NCBI GenBank assembly: GCA_035998445.1
Contig: DASYHQ010000052.1
Span: forward strand, 62,001-126,000
Length of the DNA stretch: 64,000 nucleotides
DNA from: Tepidisphaeraceae bacterium
Lineage (GTDB): Bacteria; Planctomycetota; Phycisphaerae; Tepidisphaerales; Tepidisphaeraceae
Direction of reading: 5' to 3'
Numbering within the stretch: position 1 is the stretch's first letter; each line of letters opens with the position of its first letter. The notes under the pieces are model-generated. The model was not told where the DNA came from. It worked only from the letters and a program-made list of their open reading frames with translations, and searched no databases. This document shows positions 36,098 through 43,828 of this stretch, piece after piece. The position numbers and the translations under genes were made by a program.

Positions 36098-37555
36098 ATG
36101 TCCATTCGGCACACTTTCCGTCGTTGGCTGGGTCCTGTCGGTCTCGCGATGGCTATCGCCAGCACCACAATAACTCGCGCCGCTGACATAACGGTCGACA
36201 CGGCCCGCACTCACCAGACGATCGAGGGATTCGGCACGTGCCTGGTCAGCTGGAACCCGGAGATGACGCGCTTCTACGAGACCCCCGGCGCGGCCGATAT
36301 GTACGCGAAGGAACTGCGGTTCAACATGCTCCGCTGCAACCTGTGGGGCGACGGCACGATCGGCCCGGTGGAGGATCCCCAGCGCATCAGCTTCAAGGAC
36401 CCCGCCTTTGCCGCCAACGACCCGCGCACGCCGGTCTTCATCAATTTTGCCAAGGCGATCCGCAAGATCAACCCCGACGTGAAGGTGATCGGCACGGTCT
36501 GGAGCCCGCCGAAGTGGATGAAGGAGAACAACTCCATCGTCGGCGGCAAGTCGGCGGCCATCACCGCCACCGAGTACGTTGCGCGCGGCGCGCCGGTCAC
36601 GGACCGCGTGAAGAAAGAGTTCTACCCGCACTTTGCCAAGTGGCTGGTGGAGATGGTCAAGCATTACGAGGCCAACGGAGTGCCGATGTACGCGATCAGC
36701 CCGGCGAACGAGCCGCAGTTCACGCAGGACTTCGAGAGCTGCACGTGGACCGTGCCGGACCTGGCGATCATCATCCCGATGATCGCCGAGGAGCTGAAGC
36801 GCGCGAAGCTCGAGCGCGTGAAGATCTTCGGGATGGAGTCGATGAGCGGCTTCAACTGGATGGGCGGCCCCAACCGCGCGTTCGCGACCGCCGTGCAGCA
36901 GGACAAGGCGCTGCGCGATGGGCTGGACGTCTTCGCAACGCACGGCTACATCGACGGCTTCGCCGCCGACCAGGGCGCCGAGGCCGCGGCGGGGTTCTGG
37001 GAACTGGTGAAGGAACTCGACAAGCCGCACTGGCTAACCGAGGGCGGCACCGGCGGGCACGAGTGGGCGGAGGTGATCGGTGACAAGGGTGTGGCGGCCG
37101 GACTGCACAACGCGTTCGTCGCGGGCAACGTCTCGGCCTGGGTGCCGTGGCAGTTCGCCGAGCCCAAGCCCAACGAACATTGTCTGACGACGACCGCTGG
37201 ACCAACGAAGAAGACGTGGGTCGTCCGGCAGTACAGCCGGTTTGTGCCCGTCAACGCGGTGCGCGTGGCGGCCGAGCCGGCTTACGGTGACGTCAACGTC
37301 AGCGCGTTCGTCACCAACGGACGCGGCGGCGTGGCGGGCCGGTTCACCGCAATCCTCACGAACCACTCGCAGCGCGATCAGGACGTTCGGTTGTCACTGC
37401 GCGGGCCGGGCATGGCACAACTTGGGAAGCTGACGCTCATCCGCACGTCGGCGACCGAGGACGGGGTCGAGCTGCCCGCGCCCGTGGCCGCCCAGCGCGA
37501 GCTGCGGCTGACGGTCCCGGCGCAGTCGGTCGTCACACTCACGAACGTGCGGTAA
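36098..37555 (+). CDS. GH30-like secreted glycoside hydrolase
   Basis: A 485-residue protein with a signal peptide (about 1-31, ending ITRAA). The GH30 start IEGFGTCLVSW, the acid/base block ISPANEPQF (about 207-215, Glu-Pro) and the nucleophile block WLTEGGTGGHEW (about 312) place it in clan A, family 30 or a close relative. A C-terminal beta-sandwich follows the barrel, as usual for GH30. Glucuronoxylan, beta-glucan or beta-fucosyl substrates are possible. AAGGAG lies 10 bp before ATG 36098. Confidence 0.88.
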   Translation: MSIRHTFRRWLGPVGLAMAIASTTITRAADITVDTARTHQTIEGFGTCLVSWNPEMTRFYETPGAADMYAKELRFNMLRCNLWGDGTIGPVEDPQRISFKDPAFAANDPRTPVFINFAKAIRKINPDVKVIGTVWSPPKWMKENNSIVGGKSAAITATEYVARGAPVTDRVKKEFYPHFAKWLVEMVKHYEANGVPMYAISPANEPQFTQDFESCTWTVPDLAIIIPMIAEELKRAKLERVKIFGMESMSGFNWMGGPNRAFATAVQQDKALRDGLDVFATHGYIDGFAADQGAEAAAGFWELVKELDKPHWLTEGGTGGHEWAEVIGDKGVAAGLHNAFVAGNVSAWVPWQFAEPKPNEHCLTTTAGPTKKTWVVRQYSRFVPVNAVRVAAEPAYGDVNVSAFVTNGRGGVAGRFTAILTNHSQRDQDVRLSLRGPGMAQLGKLTLIRTSATEDGVELPAPVAAQRELRLTVPAQSVVTLTNVR

Positions 37556-38150
37556 GCGGCGGCGCTAGACAAAGCTCCCGCGTCATCCCGAAGTACGCGA
37601 AGTATCTTGTGTAGTGTCGGTCGTCGGACGCACGAGATCCTTCGGTGTGCCTCGGGGTGACGCGATGGGCAAGAAGCAGTTCCAGAGATTCTTAGTCGCA
37701 GAGTGCCTGCGTGCGCGTGCGACTGACAAGGCATAGGGTGAGAACGCGACCCAATAATCCGAGCCCTGAACTATCGCGTTGCAAAGTATATTTTGTTTTT
37801 CGCTTGCATTTCTGATTGCCCGTGGAATAATCACTGAACGCCACGGCATTCCGCCGGGCAGAGAAGAAAGTTATGACGCAGCGATTTAAACAATATAGTT
37901 CCGAACGCCACGCCGCGTGGTTATCGATGCCAGTCGGTATCGATAACACCGGTCTGTGCCTACGCTCATAACTCCCCGCCTCGCGGCCGGGAGTTCTTCC
38001 CGGCGACTGAAGCCAACGCCTTTATCTCTCCGGGAAGCATTTGGTGGGTGGTCGGCCCTGACCTCATGCTTTGTTGCGTTTCGCGCTAGCGAAAGTCGCA
38101 TGGAATGGCCTTTTATCAGGCAAATTCCCGCGATTCGCCGCGCCCAAGCT
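37556..38150. other. Intergenic region before the tRNA array
   Basis: Nearly 600 bp with no credible gene. It holds a repeat element (37580-37663), and an AT-rich stretch (37780-37900). The array promoter is expected near the right end, but no confident box is seen. A small palindrome (TTTCGCGCTAGCGAAA) lies at about 38080. Confidence 0.45.
37580..37663. repeat. Diverged inverted repeat, TCATCCCGA family
   Basis: GCGTCATCCCGA and its partner TCGGGGTGACGC (one G-U) bound an 84-bp element with a GAGATCCTTCGG block as in the copy at 26074-26156. Confidence 0.75.
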
Positions 38151-38223
38151 ACGCCTGTAGCTCAATGGCAAGAGTGCCGGTCTTACATACCGGCGGTTGC
38201 TGGTTCAAGTCCAGCCAGGCGTA
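38151..38223 (+). tRNA. tRNA-Val (TAC)
   Basis: First gene of the array. Complete cloverleaf: acceptor ACGCCTG with CAGGCGT, loop CTTACAT, T arm with GGTTCAAGTCC. CCA is not encoded, as in every gene of the array. Confidence 0.95.
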
Positions 38224-38255
38224 CTGCGGAGAAGCTGCGCCCATGAAGCACCGGC

Positions 38256-38327
38256 GTGCTGTTAGCTCAGAGGTAGAGCACTCCGTTGATAACGGAGAGG
38301 TCGAAGGCTCGAACCCTTCACGGCACA
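38256..38327 (+). tRNA. tRNA-Ile (GAT)
   Basis: Acceptor GTGCTGT with ACGGCAC, anticodon loop TTGATAA on a perfect stem. T54 is replaced by C (loop CTCGAAC), an unusual change at a near-invariant site. Confidence 0.93.
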
Positions 38328-38362
38328 TATGTTTGGCGCGTTCTATAGAAACGTTCCATATT

Positions 38363-38435
38363 GCATCGGAAGCTCAAACGGATGAGCGCCGGTCTACGAA
38401 GCCGGTGGTTGCAGGTTCGAATCCTGCCCGGTGCA
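38363..38435 (+). tRNA. tRNA-Arg (ACG)
   Basis: Acceptor GCATCGG with CCGGTGC, loop CTACGAA. Position 8 is A instead of the near-universal T, shared with the other Arg gene of this array. Confidence 0.93.
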
Positions 38436-38469
38436 CTACGTGCTACAGGTGGTGGCATCTAATGGGAAC

Positions 38470-38541
38470 GCACTCGTAGCTCAATGGCAGAGCTGCCGCC
38501 TCTTAAGCGGAGGGTTACAGGTTCAAGTCCTGTCGGGTGCA
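38470..38541 (+). tRNA. tRNA-Lys (CTT)
   Basis: Acceptor GCACTCG with CGGGTGC (one G-U). Loop CTCTTAA; the outermost anticodon-stem pair is a mismatch. Confidence 0.94.
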
Positions 38542-38604
38542 CTGGATCGGTATTGGAGCCTCGCGTGAACGAGATCAGACGCAAACGGTGGCCGGTTTAG
38601 CGGC

Positions 38605-38678
38605 GCACCGGTAGCTCAACCGGCTAGAGCCACCGGCTTTTAACCGGAGGGTTGCGGGTTCGAATCCCGCCCGGTGCA
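38605..38678 (+). tRNA. tRNA-Lys (TTT)
   Basis: Acceptor GCACCGG with CCGGTGC, loop CTTTTAA. The outermost anticodon-stem pair is A-A, a defect like that in the Lys (CTT) gene. Confidence 0.94.
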
Positions 38679-38699
38679 TGAAGGACGGACGGTGGAAAC

Positions 38700-38774
38700 G
38701 GTCCAGTAGCCCAACTTGGCAGAGGCGGCCGTCTCAGAAGCGGCTTGTTACAGGTTCGAATCCTGTGTGGACCA
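38700..38774 (+). tRNA. tRNA with Leu anticodon (CAG), short variable loop
   Basis: Acceptor GGTCCAG with GTGGACC (pair 7-66 is G-G). Loop CTCAGAA reads Leu codons, but the variable loop is only 5 nt (TTGTT), whereas bacterial tRNA-Leu is class II with a long arm. Confidence 0.88.
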
Positions 38775-38797
38775 TCGAAGTGTTTGAACGAGTTCGT

Positions 38798-38870
38798 GTT
38801 GCGGAAGCTCAAACGGATGAGCGCGGCCCTCCGAAGGCCGAGGTTGAAGGTTCGAGTCCTTCGCGCAACG
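38798..38870 (+). tRNA. tRNA-Arg (CCG)
   Basis: Acceptor GTTGCGG with GCGCAAC (pair 7-66 is G-G), loop CTCCGAA with a perfect 5-bp anticodon stem. Position 8 is A. Confidence 0.92.
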
Positions 38871-38884
38871 CCTGAGTACATCCT

Positions 38885-38956
38885 GGGCCTGTCGTCTAAC
38901 GGTAAGACCGCCGGTTTGCACCCGGCGAATGAGGGTTCGATTCCCTCCAGCGTCCA
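38885..38956 (+). tRNA. tRNA with Ala anticodon (TGC), bulged acceptor
   Basis: Loop TTTGCAC. The acceptor pairs GGGCCTG with CAG-C-GTCC only if one base is bulged, and this alignment gives G3-U70, the alanine identity pair. The D arm (TCGTCTAACGG) looks like that of Glu/Gln tRNAs. Confidence 0.85.
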
Positions 38957-38966
38957 CTGAGGTGCC

Positions 38967-39040
38967 GCTCCGGTAGCCCAATGGCACGAGGCGCGCGGTT
39001 GAGAGCCGCGTCGTTGCAGGTTCGAGTCCTGCTCGGAGCA
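38967..39040 (+). tRNA. tRNA with Leu anticodon (GAG), short variable loop
   Basis: Acceptor GCTCCGG with TCGGAGC, loop TTGAGAG, variable loop TCGTT of 5 nt. Shares the TAGCCCAA D-arm start with the two other Leu-anticodon genes. Confidence 0.88.
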
Positions 39041-39052
39041 TGCGAACGAATG

Positions 39053-39126
39053 GCCGCAGTAGCCCAACGGCAGAGGCGGCGCTCTCAAGAACCGCGCAGG
39101 TGCAGGTTCGACTCCTGCCTGCGGCA
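39053..39126 (+). tRNA. tRNA with Leu anticodon (CAA), short variable loop
   Basis: Perfect acceptor GCCGCAG with CTGCGGC, loop CTCAAGA, one mismatch in the anticodon stem, variable loop 6 nt. Again no class II arm. Confidence 0.86.
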
Positions 39127-39179
39127 ATGGTGAAAGGAACGCGATCATGCGTAGTGACGGATCATCATCATCTACCTAC

Positions 39180-39265
39180 GGAGGGTTAGCCTAACTGGTA
39201 AGGCACTCGTCTCGAAAACGAGCGTGGCACGATTCGCCTTGGGGGTTCGAGTCCCTCACCCTCCG
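39180..39265 (+). tRNA. tRNA-Ser (CGA)
   Basis: Acceptor GGAGGGT with ACCCTCC, loop CTCGAAA, and a normal long class II variable arm. Discriminator G, as expected for Ser. Confidence 0.95.
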
Positions 39266-39292
39266 CTGAACGCATCACGATGTGATGCGCCT

Positions 39293-39381
39293 GGAGGGTT
39301 GGCAGAGTGGCCGATCGCGCCGTGTTGCTAACGCGGATCCCGGTGAAAATCGGGACGAAGGTTCGAATCCTTCACCCTCCG
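39293..39381 (+). tRNA. tRNA-Ser (GCT)
   Basis: Same acceptor as the Ser (CGA) gene, loop TTGCTAA, long variable arm with a CCCGGTGAAAATCGGG hairpin, discriminator G. Confidence 0.95.
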
Positions 39382-39421
39382 CTGAACGTGAGTTCTTTGA
39401 CAAGTTGCGTCCTTGTTCGTT

Positions 39422-39492
39422 GCCGCCATGGCTCAGTGGTAGAGCGCCCGGTTGTCAGCCGGTGGGCATGGGTTCGATTCCCATTGGTGGCG
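39422..39492 (+). tRNA. tRNA-Asp (GTC)
   Basis: Acceptor GCCGCCA with TGGTGGC, loop TTGTCAG, discriminator G. Position 9 is G (TG instead of TA). Confidence 0.94.
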
Positions 39493-39607
39493 TTCCGCGC
39501 GGCGGAAGGGTGTTGAGCGCCCGCCGACCCGCGCACTGCACGGTACTGCCAGCGGCCCGCCACGCGATCCACGTCGCGACGATGCGGCCACGGCGACCGT
39601 GCGTTCC

Positions 39608-39681
39608 GCGGACTTAGCTCCAACGGTAGAGCGGCGGTTTGAAGCACCGCGTCGTTCCTGGTTCGAATCCAGGAGTCCGCA
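39608..39681 (+). tRNA. tRNA-Phe (GAA)
   Basis: Perfect acceptor GCGGACT with AGTCCGC, loop TTGAAGC, perfect anticodon stem GCGGT with ACCGC. Confidence 0.95.
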
Positions 39682-39684
39682 TTA

Positions 39685-39785
39685 GGTAAGGCTGAAGGTG
39701 GAAGGGTGAAGGATGAAGTAAGAGAGGAGCGAAGTTTCGCCATCCGATCTTTGTCATCCTTTATCCCTCTACCTTCATCCTTACC
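39685..39785. repeat. Inverted repeat between tRNA-Phe and tRNA-Gly
   Basis: GGTAAGGCTGAAGGTGGAAG and a near-complement ending CCTTCATCCTTACC form the arms of a 101-bp element in the array. Confidence 0.75.
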
Positions 39786-39790
39786 CCCAC

Positions 39791-39861
39791 GCAGTGGTAA
39801 CTCAACGGCAGAGTGCCGGTCTTCCAAACCGGGAATGCGGGTTCGAGTCCCGCCCATTGCT
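39791..39861 (+). tRNA. tRNA-Gly (TCC)
   Basis: Acceptor GCAGTGG with CCATTGC, loop CTTCCAA, discriminator T. D stem is ACTC with GAGT. Confidence 0.95.
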
Positions 39862-39866
39862 TTCAC

Positions 39867-39939
39867 GCCTCAGTAGCTCAATTGGCAGAGCACCGCCCTC
39901 GTAATGCGGTAGTTGCTGGTTCGATTCCAGCCTGTGGCT
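39867..39939 (+). tRNA. tRNA-Thr (CGT)
   Basis: Acceptor GCCTCAG with CTGTGGC (one T-T mismatch), loop CTCGTAA, discriminator T. Only 5 nt separate it from the Gly gene. Confidence 0.93.
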
Positions 39940-39965
39940 TTGCATGCATGTTGTGGATGATTGAC

Positions 39966-40038
39966 AGGAGCGTAGCTCAAAGGCAGAGCGGCGGCCTCAT
40001 AAGCCGTAGGGTGTTGGTTCGAGTCCAACCGTCTCCTA
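39966..40038 (+). tRNA. tRNA-Met (CAT), bulged acceptor
   Basis: Loop CTCATAA. The acceptor AGGAGCG pairs with CG-T-CTCCT only with one bulged base, the same oddity as in the Ala-anticodon gene. A1-T72 pairing and the D arm suggest elongator type; a lysidine-modified Ile tRNA cannot be ruled out. Confidence 0.88.
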
Positions 40039-40043
40039 TTGGA

Positions 40044-40135
40044 TTGCCGATTTGAAATTTGCGATTGCCGATTGAGAAGCCTACGCATCGGCGGCGCTTT
40101 TCCTCAATCGCAAATCGGCAATCAACAATCGGCAA
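40044..40135. repeat. AT-rich inverted repeat in the tRNA array
   Basis: TTGCCGATT units occur several times in both orientations, forming an imperfect 92-bp palindrome between tRNA-Met and tRNA-Gln. Confidence 0.75.
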
Positions 40136-40144
40136 TTGAAATAC

Positions 40145-40217
40145 TCAGGGATAGTTTAACCGGTAGAACCCCTGGCTCTGAACCAGGCCCATGAAGGTTC
40201 GAATCCTTCTCCCTGAA
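40145..40217 (+). tRNA. tRNA-Gln (CTG)
   Basis: Perfect acceptor TCAGGGA with TCCCTGA, loop CTCTGAA, stem CCTGG with CCAGG. Confidence 0.95.
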
Positions 40218-40264
40218 CTTCACCCGGCGCGGGCCCCTGGGGCGGGACGGCCCTCGCCGGCGAA

Positions 40265-40336
40265 TGAGCCGTCGTCCAACCGGCAGGATGCTGGGCTTTG
40301 ATCCCGGAGATCGTGGTTCGAATCCATGCGGCTCAG
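40265..40336 (+). tRNA. tRNA-Gln (TTG)
   Basis: Perfect acceptor TGAGCCG with CGGCTCA, loop CTTTGAT, discriminator G. T1-A72 and the TCGTCC start of the D arm are typical of Gln. Confidence 0.95.
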
Positions 40337-40356
40337 CTTTGAGATGACCGACCGAT

Positions 40357-40429
40357 ACCCATGTAGCTCAATCGGTAGAGCGTGCGACTGTTAATCGCAT
40401 CAATGGTGGTTCGAATCCATCCGTGGGTG
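40357..40429 (+). tRNA. tRNA-Asn (GTT)
   Basis: Acceptor ACCCATG with CGTGGGT, loop CTGTTAA, perfect stem TGCGA with TCGCA, discriminator G. Confidence 0.95.
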
Positions 40430-40442
40430 CTTTCCGTGTATC

Positions 40443-40515
40443 GCTCCCGTCATCTAAAGGTCAGGACGACCGGCTTTCAACCGGAGAATGTTGGGTTCGA
40501 GTCCCACCGAGAGTG
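40443..40515 (+). tRNA. tRNA-Glu (TTC)
   Basis: Acceptor GCTCCCG with CGAGAGT (one mismatch, one G-U), loop CTTTCAA, discriminator G. Confidence 0.93.
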
Positions 40516-40525
40516 CTTGCGACAT

Positions 40526-40599
40526 CAGCCTGTAGCTTAACTTGGCAGAGCACGTGCCTCGGGCGCACGGGGGTGAAGGTTCAAATCCTTCTAGGCTGA
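40526..40599 (+). tRNA. tRNA-Pro (CGG)
   Basis: Acceptor CAGCCTG with TAGGCTG, loop CTCGGGC, perfect stem CGTGC with GCACG. C1-G72 is typical of bacterial Pro. Confidence 0.95.
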
Positions 40600-40620
40600 C
40601 TGTTTCTGATAGGTTCCCAC

Positions 40621-40704
40621 GCGTAGGTGGCAGAGCGGCAAATGCAGCGGCCTGTAACACCGCCGGCCTTCGGGTCTACGGGGGTTCGATTCCCTCCCTA
40701 CGCA
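40621..40704 (+). tRNA. tRNA-Tyr (GTA)
   Basis: Perfect acceptor GCGTAGG with CCTACGC, loop CTGTAAC, class II variable arm as expected for bacterial Tyr. Confidence 0.95.
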
Positions 40705-40712
40705 TTCGTGAT

Positions 40713-40784
40713 ACGCCGTCAGTCCCATGGCGGGACGCTGGTCTCCAAATCCGGAGTGGGCAGGTTCGATCCCTGCACGGCGTG
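40713..40784 (+). tRNA. tRNA-Trp (CCA)
   Basis: Perfect acceptor ACGCCGT with ACGGCGT, loop CTCCAAA, discriminator G. Positions 8-9 are CA. Confidence 0.93.
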
Positions 40785-40802
40785 CTGGTACGAGAAGTCG
40801 AC

Positions 40803-40875
40803 GACCGCGTGGTCGAGTGGTTCAGGCGACGGCCTGCAAAGCCGGTCTACGCAGGTTCGATTCCTGCCGCGGTTT
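40803..40875 (+). tRNA. tRNA-Cys (GCA)
   Basis: Acceptor GACCGCG with CGCGGTT, loop CTGCAAA, discriminator T, which is the main Cys identity base. Confidence 0.93.
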
Positions 40876-40916
40876 TCGGAGAGGAACGTGAACGAGGACG
40901 CAGCGATCGCGCAATG

Positions 40917-40988
40917 GTGGCTGTAGCTCAATGGCAGAGCGCCGGACTGTGAATCCGGACCGCGTGGGTTCGATTCCCATCGGTCACC
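40917..40988 (+). tRNA. tRNA-His (GTG)
   Basis: Acceptor GTGGCTG with CGGTCAC, loop CTGTGAA, discriminator C with a G at position -1, the histidine identity pair. Last conventional tRNA of the array. Confidence 0.95.
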
Positions 40989-41017
40989 CTGCTTTTTAAC
41001 CCGAAAGGATGGACGAC

Positions 41018-41248
41018 ATGGCAACTCAGACGATCAACGACAACCAGGTGCTGCACGCCCGCTACGGTGGGCGCAGCTTCGACGTGCCGCTGCAGGCGCT
41101 CGACCTCACCGGCGCATCGCCCGACCGCGAGGTCAAACAGCGACTGGCCGGGTACCTGGAGGTGAACCCGCGCCAGCTCGACGCGTACGTGGTCGACCGT
41201 CACACCAACGGCAACCTCACGCTGCGGCCGGAAGCGGTATTTGGATGA
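41018..41248 (+). CDS. Ubiquitin-like small protein
   Basis: A 76-residue protein, the size of ubiquitin, ending in Gly (RPEAVFG). The pattern of short beta strands with one helix and a late strand fits a beta-grasp fold (HARYGGRSFDVPLQAL, then helix EVKQRLAGYLEV, then strands DAYVVDRHTNGNLTLRP). It resembles the Ubl proteins found beside E1 and JAB genes in bacteria, such as PRTRC protein C. ATG 41018 is used since GAAAGGA lies 9 bp before it; an in-frame ATG at 41009 is too close. It lies between the tRNA array and the Y RNAs. A JAB peptidase and an E1-like enzyme are encoded 4 kb downstream, so conjugation through the C-terminal Gly is likely (inference). Confidence 0.75.
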   Translation: MATQTINDNQVLHARYGGRSFDVPLQALDLTGASPDREVKQRLAGYLEVNPRQLDAYVVDRHTNGNLTLRPEAVFG

Positions 41249-41280
41249 AGGACGCAACGATCGAAGGAGACACACAGAGT

Positions 41281-41446
41281 CCGAGGCGGCTGGCGCGCTG
41301 CGCCCAATGACGAGAGCATACAAACGGAACGACTGGCGGTTTCATTCGCCGTCAGTCGAAGGTTCGACTCCTTCCGGCCCCTTCTCGCTATCACGCGGGG
41401 CCGGTAACACGCTTCCGCAACTTGCGCAGCGCGTCAGCCGCCTCGG
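41281..41446 (+). ncRNA. Y RNA 1, tRNA-like module reduced
   Basis: The ends form a 23-pair stem (41281-41303 with 41424-41446, one G-U). The conserved internal loop follows (5' side CCAATGAC, 3' side GCAACTT), then GAGC (41314) with GCTT (41411), then the ATACAAAC strand. The top holds a T arm (41358-41374) and an acceptor stem CGGCCCC with GGGGCCG closed by a loop. There is no D arm; an extra hairpin (about 41329-41357) stands where the anticodon arm would be. Confidence 0.8.
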
Positions 41447-41461
41447 ATGAGATAGGAAAAT

Positions 41462-41618
41462 CTGATCGCGATCGTGCCAAACGGCATGAGCATACAAACA
41501 TTGACTCGAGTGGTTGCAGGTTCGAATCCTGCCGGCCGCTTATGTAGTGGCCGTAGCTCAAATGGATAGAGCATTCGAAAGTTTACCCGGCTCACGTGAC
41601 TTGCACGGGCGCGATCAG
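41462..41618 (+). ncRNA. Y RNA 2, circularly permuted tRNA mimic
   Basis: End stem CTGATCGCG (41462) with CGCGATCAG (to 41618), then CGTGC with GCACG, the conserved loop (CCAAACGGC opposite GTGACTT), GAGC with GCTC, and AAAC with GTTT. On top lies a complete tRNA mimic in permuted order: anticodon-stem 3' strand TCGAG, T arm (41516-41532), acceptor CGGCCGC, short loop, acceptor GTGGCCG, D arm (41556-41572), anticodon-stem 5' strand TTCGA. All seven acceptor pairs form. Confidence 0.87.
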
Positions 41619-41657
41619 AATGCGGTACAGAATTAGTGAGGAGTGACAGAGAAAACA

Positions 41658-41844
41658 GTCGTGAACCGTATGCGTGCGTCCGCGCCCAACGGCCGGAGCA
41701 TACAAACCCTTCCAGAGGTGGATGTCGCGGGTTCGAATCCCGCCGGGTGCATTGGTCTTGATCAGACGCGTCCGTAGCTCAGTGGTAGAGCGCCAGAAAC
41801 GTGGCTCAAGCGACTCGCGCGCACGCCCGCATACGGTTCACGAC
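41658..41844 (+). ncRNA. Y RNA 3, circularly permuted tRNA mimic
   Basis: A 17-bp perfect end stem (41658-41674 with 41828-41844), conserved loop CCAACGGC opposite GCGACTC, GAGC (41696) with GCTC (41804), and ATACAAAC. The tRNA-like part has a T arm (41727-41743), acceptor CGGGTGC (41744-41750) paired to GCGTCCG (41768-41774) across a 17-nt loop, and a D arm (41777-41791). Only three anticodon-stem pairs (CCA with TGG) form. Confidence 0.85.
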
Positions 41845-41853
41845 GAAACGGAC

Positions 41854-42010
41854 ATCAGGGACGAGCTAGCGCCCAACGGCGAAAGCTTACACACAAGTGC
41901 GGGTTCGACTCCCGCCGCTCCACCATGTGGGGTGTCGTCTAACGGTAGGACACAGGTTTTAGGAGCCTGCAACAACACGCTTGCGCGACTCGCGCAAGCT
42001 CGTGCCTGAT
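41854..42010 (+). ncRNA. Y RNA 4, tRNA mimic with intact anticodon arm
   Basis: End stem ATCAGG with CCTGAT and ACGAGCT with AGCTCGT, then GCGC with GCGC, loop CCAACGGC opposite GCGACTC, AAGC (41883) with GCTT (41979), and TTACACAC. The permuted tRNA opens in the variable loop: T arm (41899-41915), acceptor CGCTCCA with TGGGGTG, Gln-like D arm, and a full anticodon arm CAGGT-TTTAGGA-GCCTG with anticodon UAG. The AAGC/GCTT pair covaries with GAGC/GCTC of copies 2 and 3. Confidence 0.85.
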
Positions 42011-42076
42011 TTTGTACAGGTCAAGCGCCCACGCCCGCATCCGCGGCATTCGGCACTTGGCATTCGGCATTTTTGA

Positions 42077-43759
<1,683 letters not shown>

Positions 43760-43828
43760 TGTTGAACCGGGCAGGCGCGGAAACGCGCTTGCCCGGCCGC
43801 ATCGGCACGAAATGAAGGAGAACATCCG

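Noticed and set aside
35936-37030. A 364-codon minus-strand frame
   Set aside because: It is the antisense of the GH30-like gene and has no protein-like pattern of its own.
38105-39148. Open frames on both strands across the tRNA genes, including a 174-codon minus-strand frame
   Set aside because: Their repeated peptide patterns (GSNPSR, VRILCGPS and similar) are translations of T arms. Every part is explained by tRNA genes.
38151-40988. The tRNA array as part of a prophage
   Set aside because: No capsid, terminase, tail or integrase genes are near it; the downstream genes belong to the Ro/Ubl locus and then to sugar metabolism.
41281-42010. tRNA genes split by group I or group II introns, or permuted intron-exon units
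   Set aside because: 5' and following 3' halves do not form acceptor stems, whereas each 3' half pairs fully with the next 5' half. No group I core or group II domain V was found, and the flanks pair as one long stem.
41281-42010. Integron attC-like sites, because of repeated GCCCAAC
   Set aside because: The motif lies on one side of the conserved Y RNA internal loop, with no matching GTTRRRY ends and no integron integrase.
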